From Alphaproteobacteria bacterium (GTDB lineage Bacteria; Pseudomonadota; Alphaproteobacteria; Rhodobacterales; Rhodobacteraceae): DNA of 33,328 bases. The DNA lies in assembly GCA_016869835.1 (NCBI GenBank), contig VGDH01000021.1:1-33328 (forward strand). The letters run 5' to 3'. Made by a program: the position numbers and the translations under genes. The notes under the pieces are model-generated. The model did no database searches. It was given only the letters and a program-made list of their open reading frames with translations, and was not told where the DNA came from. Of this stretch, positions 32,768-33,328 are shown piece by piece. Within the stretch, counting starts at the first letter, position 1. Every line of letters begins with the position of its first letter.

Positions 32768-33328
32768 ATGGGATTGTTGCGGTCTTGGGTGGACAGCGCC
32801 AATGGCGATACGGATTTTCCGCTGAACAACCTGCCCTGCGGGGTGTTTTCGGTGGGCGATCAGGAACCGCGCTGCGGCATGGCGATTGGCGATTACATCC
32901 TGGATCTGACCGCGCTGGAAGAAGAGGGCATCATCGGTTTCGCCGAAGGCCCGCTCTTTGATGTGCCGTTCTGGAACGAGGTGATGGAAGCAGGCCCCGC
33001 CGTCTGGGCCGATCTGCGCGCCAGGGTCACCGCCCTTCTGGCCGAAGGATCGACATCCCGCGCGCAGGTGGAGTCGCATCTGGTGCCGCGCGCCGGGGCG
33101 GTCCTGCACCTGCCCTTCCTTGTGGCCGAATACACCGATTTCTACGCCGGCCGGAACCACGCCTTCAACGTCGGCACCATGTTCCGGGGGGCGGAAAACG
33201 CCCTGCCGCCGAACTGGCTGCATATTCCCATCGGCTATAACGGCCGGGCCTCCTCGGTGGTTATCTCGGGCACCGATGTGCGCCGCCCCTGGGGGCAGGT
33301 GAAATCACCCGATCATGAGGTGCCCGCC
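32768..33328 (+). CDS. fahA: Fumarylacetoacetase, partial
   Basis: The first 187 codons of the enzyme splitting fumarylacetoacetate into fumarate and acetoacetate, the last step of the homogentisate route; the gene runs off the right window edge. An N-terminal SH3-like domain (MGLLRSWVDSANGDTDFPLNN, then LPCGVFSVGDQEPRCGMAIG) leads into the catalytic domain. There YTDFYAGRNHAFNVGTMFRG carries the metal Asp124 and the catalytic His131, and LPIGYNGR-like IPIGYNGRASSVV follows. This two-domain layout is that of true fumarylacetoacetases, not of smaller FAH-fold hydrolases. GGAAGGAAGC lies upstream of ATG 32768. Confidence 0.95.
   Translation, partial: MGLLRSWVDSANGDTDFPLNNLPCGVFSVGDQEPRCGMAIGDYILDLTALEEEGIIGFAEGPLFDVPFWNEVMEAGPAVWADLRARVTALLAEGSTSRAQVESHLVPRAGAVLHLPFLVAEYTDFYAGRNHAFNVGTMFRGAENALPPNWLHIPIGYNGRASSVVISGTDVRRPWGQVKSPDHEVPA

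Noticed and set aside
1-33328. tRNA genes, CRISPR arrays, insertion sequences, prophage or toxin-antitoxin pairs
   Set aside because: None seen by reading the intergenic gaps and the translated frames; all gaps are under 300 bases.

Overview
The window is high-GC, tightly packed bacterial chromosome. It most likely comes from an alphaproteobacterium of the Rhodobacterales (Rhodobacter/Roseobacter type). This rests on gene order (gpmI - envC-like - ctpA), many ATGA start/stop overlaps, the character of the proteins, and an intergenic hairpin of a kind I associate with that order. No rRNA or tRNA lies in the window, so the family-level placement is inference. I see no insertion sequence, prophage, CRISPR array or tRNA. 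Almost everything is housekeeping or catabolic, and no stretch longer than 300 bases lacks a feature.

Layout: 1-4742 (minus) holds ctpA (cut by the window edge), an EnvC-like murein hydrolase activator, gpmI, a short-chain dehydrogenase and a secreted SH3-domain protein. 4888-7191 (plus) is parC. 7195-9161 (minus) is an amino-sugar pair: a BadF-type N-acetylglucosamine kinase candidate translationally coupled to nagA. 9237-9896 (plus) is an EntD-like phosphopantetheinyl transferase. 9900-11305 (minus) holds an HpaR-like MarR regulator and trhO. 11422-13377 (plus) is a two-gene NAD salvage unit, pncA-pncB. 13387-14865 (minus) is a PiT phosphate transporter with a Pho-box-like dyad just before its start.

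14942-17552 (minus) is a coupled trio arfB - class III aminotransferase - APH-fold kinase. The last two look like a phosphorylate-then-eliminate catabolic module. Upstream of arfB, on the same strand, lies a separate small transcription unit (about 17608-17791). It has an 18-codon ORF whose ribosome-binding region is complementary over 17 bases to the 16S rRNA 3' end, and it finishes in a strong terminator. 17841-22326 (minus) holds a queuosine-precursor transporter, a secreted phytase-like esterase, mepA, a UMF1-type MFS protein and a thioesterase. 22481-25705 (plus) holds yggT, recQ (frameshifted at a run of seven C) and yaaA.

At about 26420 two genes that both lack their 5' halves meet back to back: the receiver-domain tail of a hybrid histidine kinase (minus) and the transpeptidase half of PBP1C (plus). 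One deletion, or an assembly join, would explain both. 27688-33328 is mostly tyrosine/homogentisate catabolism. marR - maiA - thiolase (minus, coupled) faces an MFS gene of different composition, hmgA with a palindromic operator between its -35 and -10, and fahA running off the window end. HmgA, MaiA and FahA are the three consecutive steps from homogentisate to fumarate plus acetoacetate; the thiolase may handle the acetoacetyl end, and the MarR protein is the obvious candidate for the operator.
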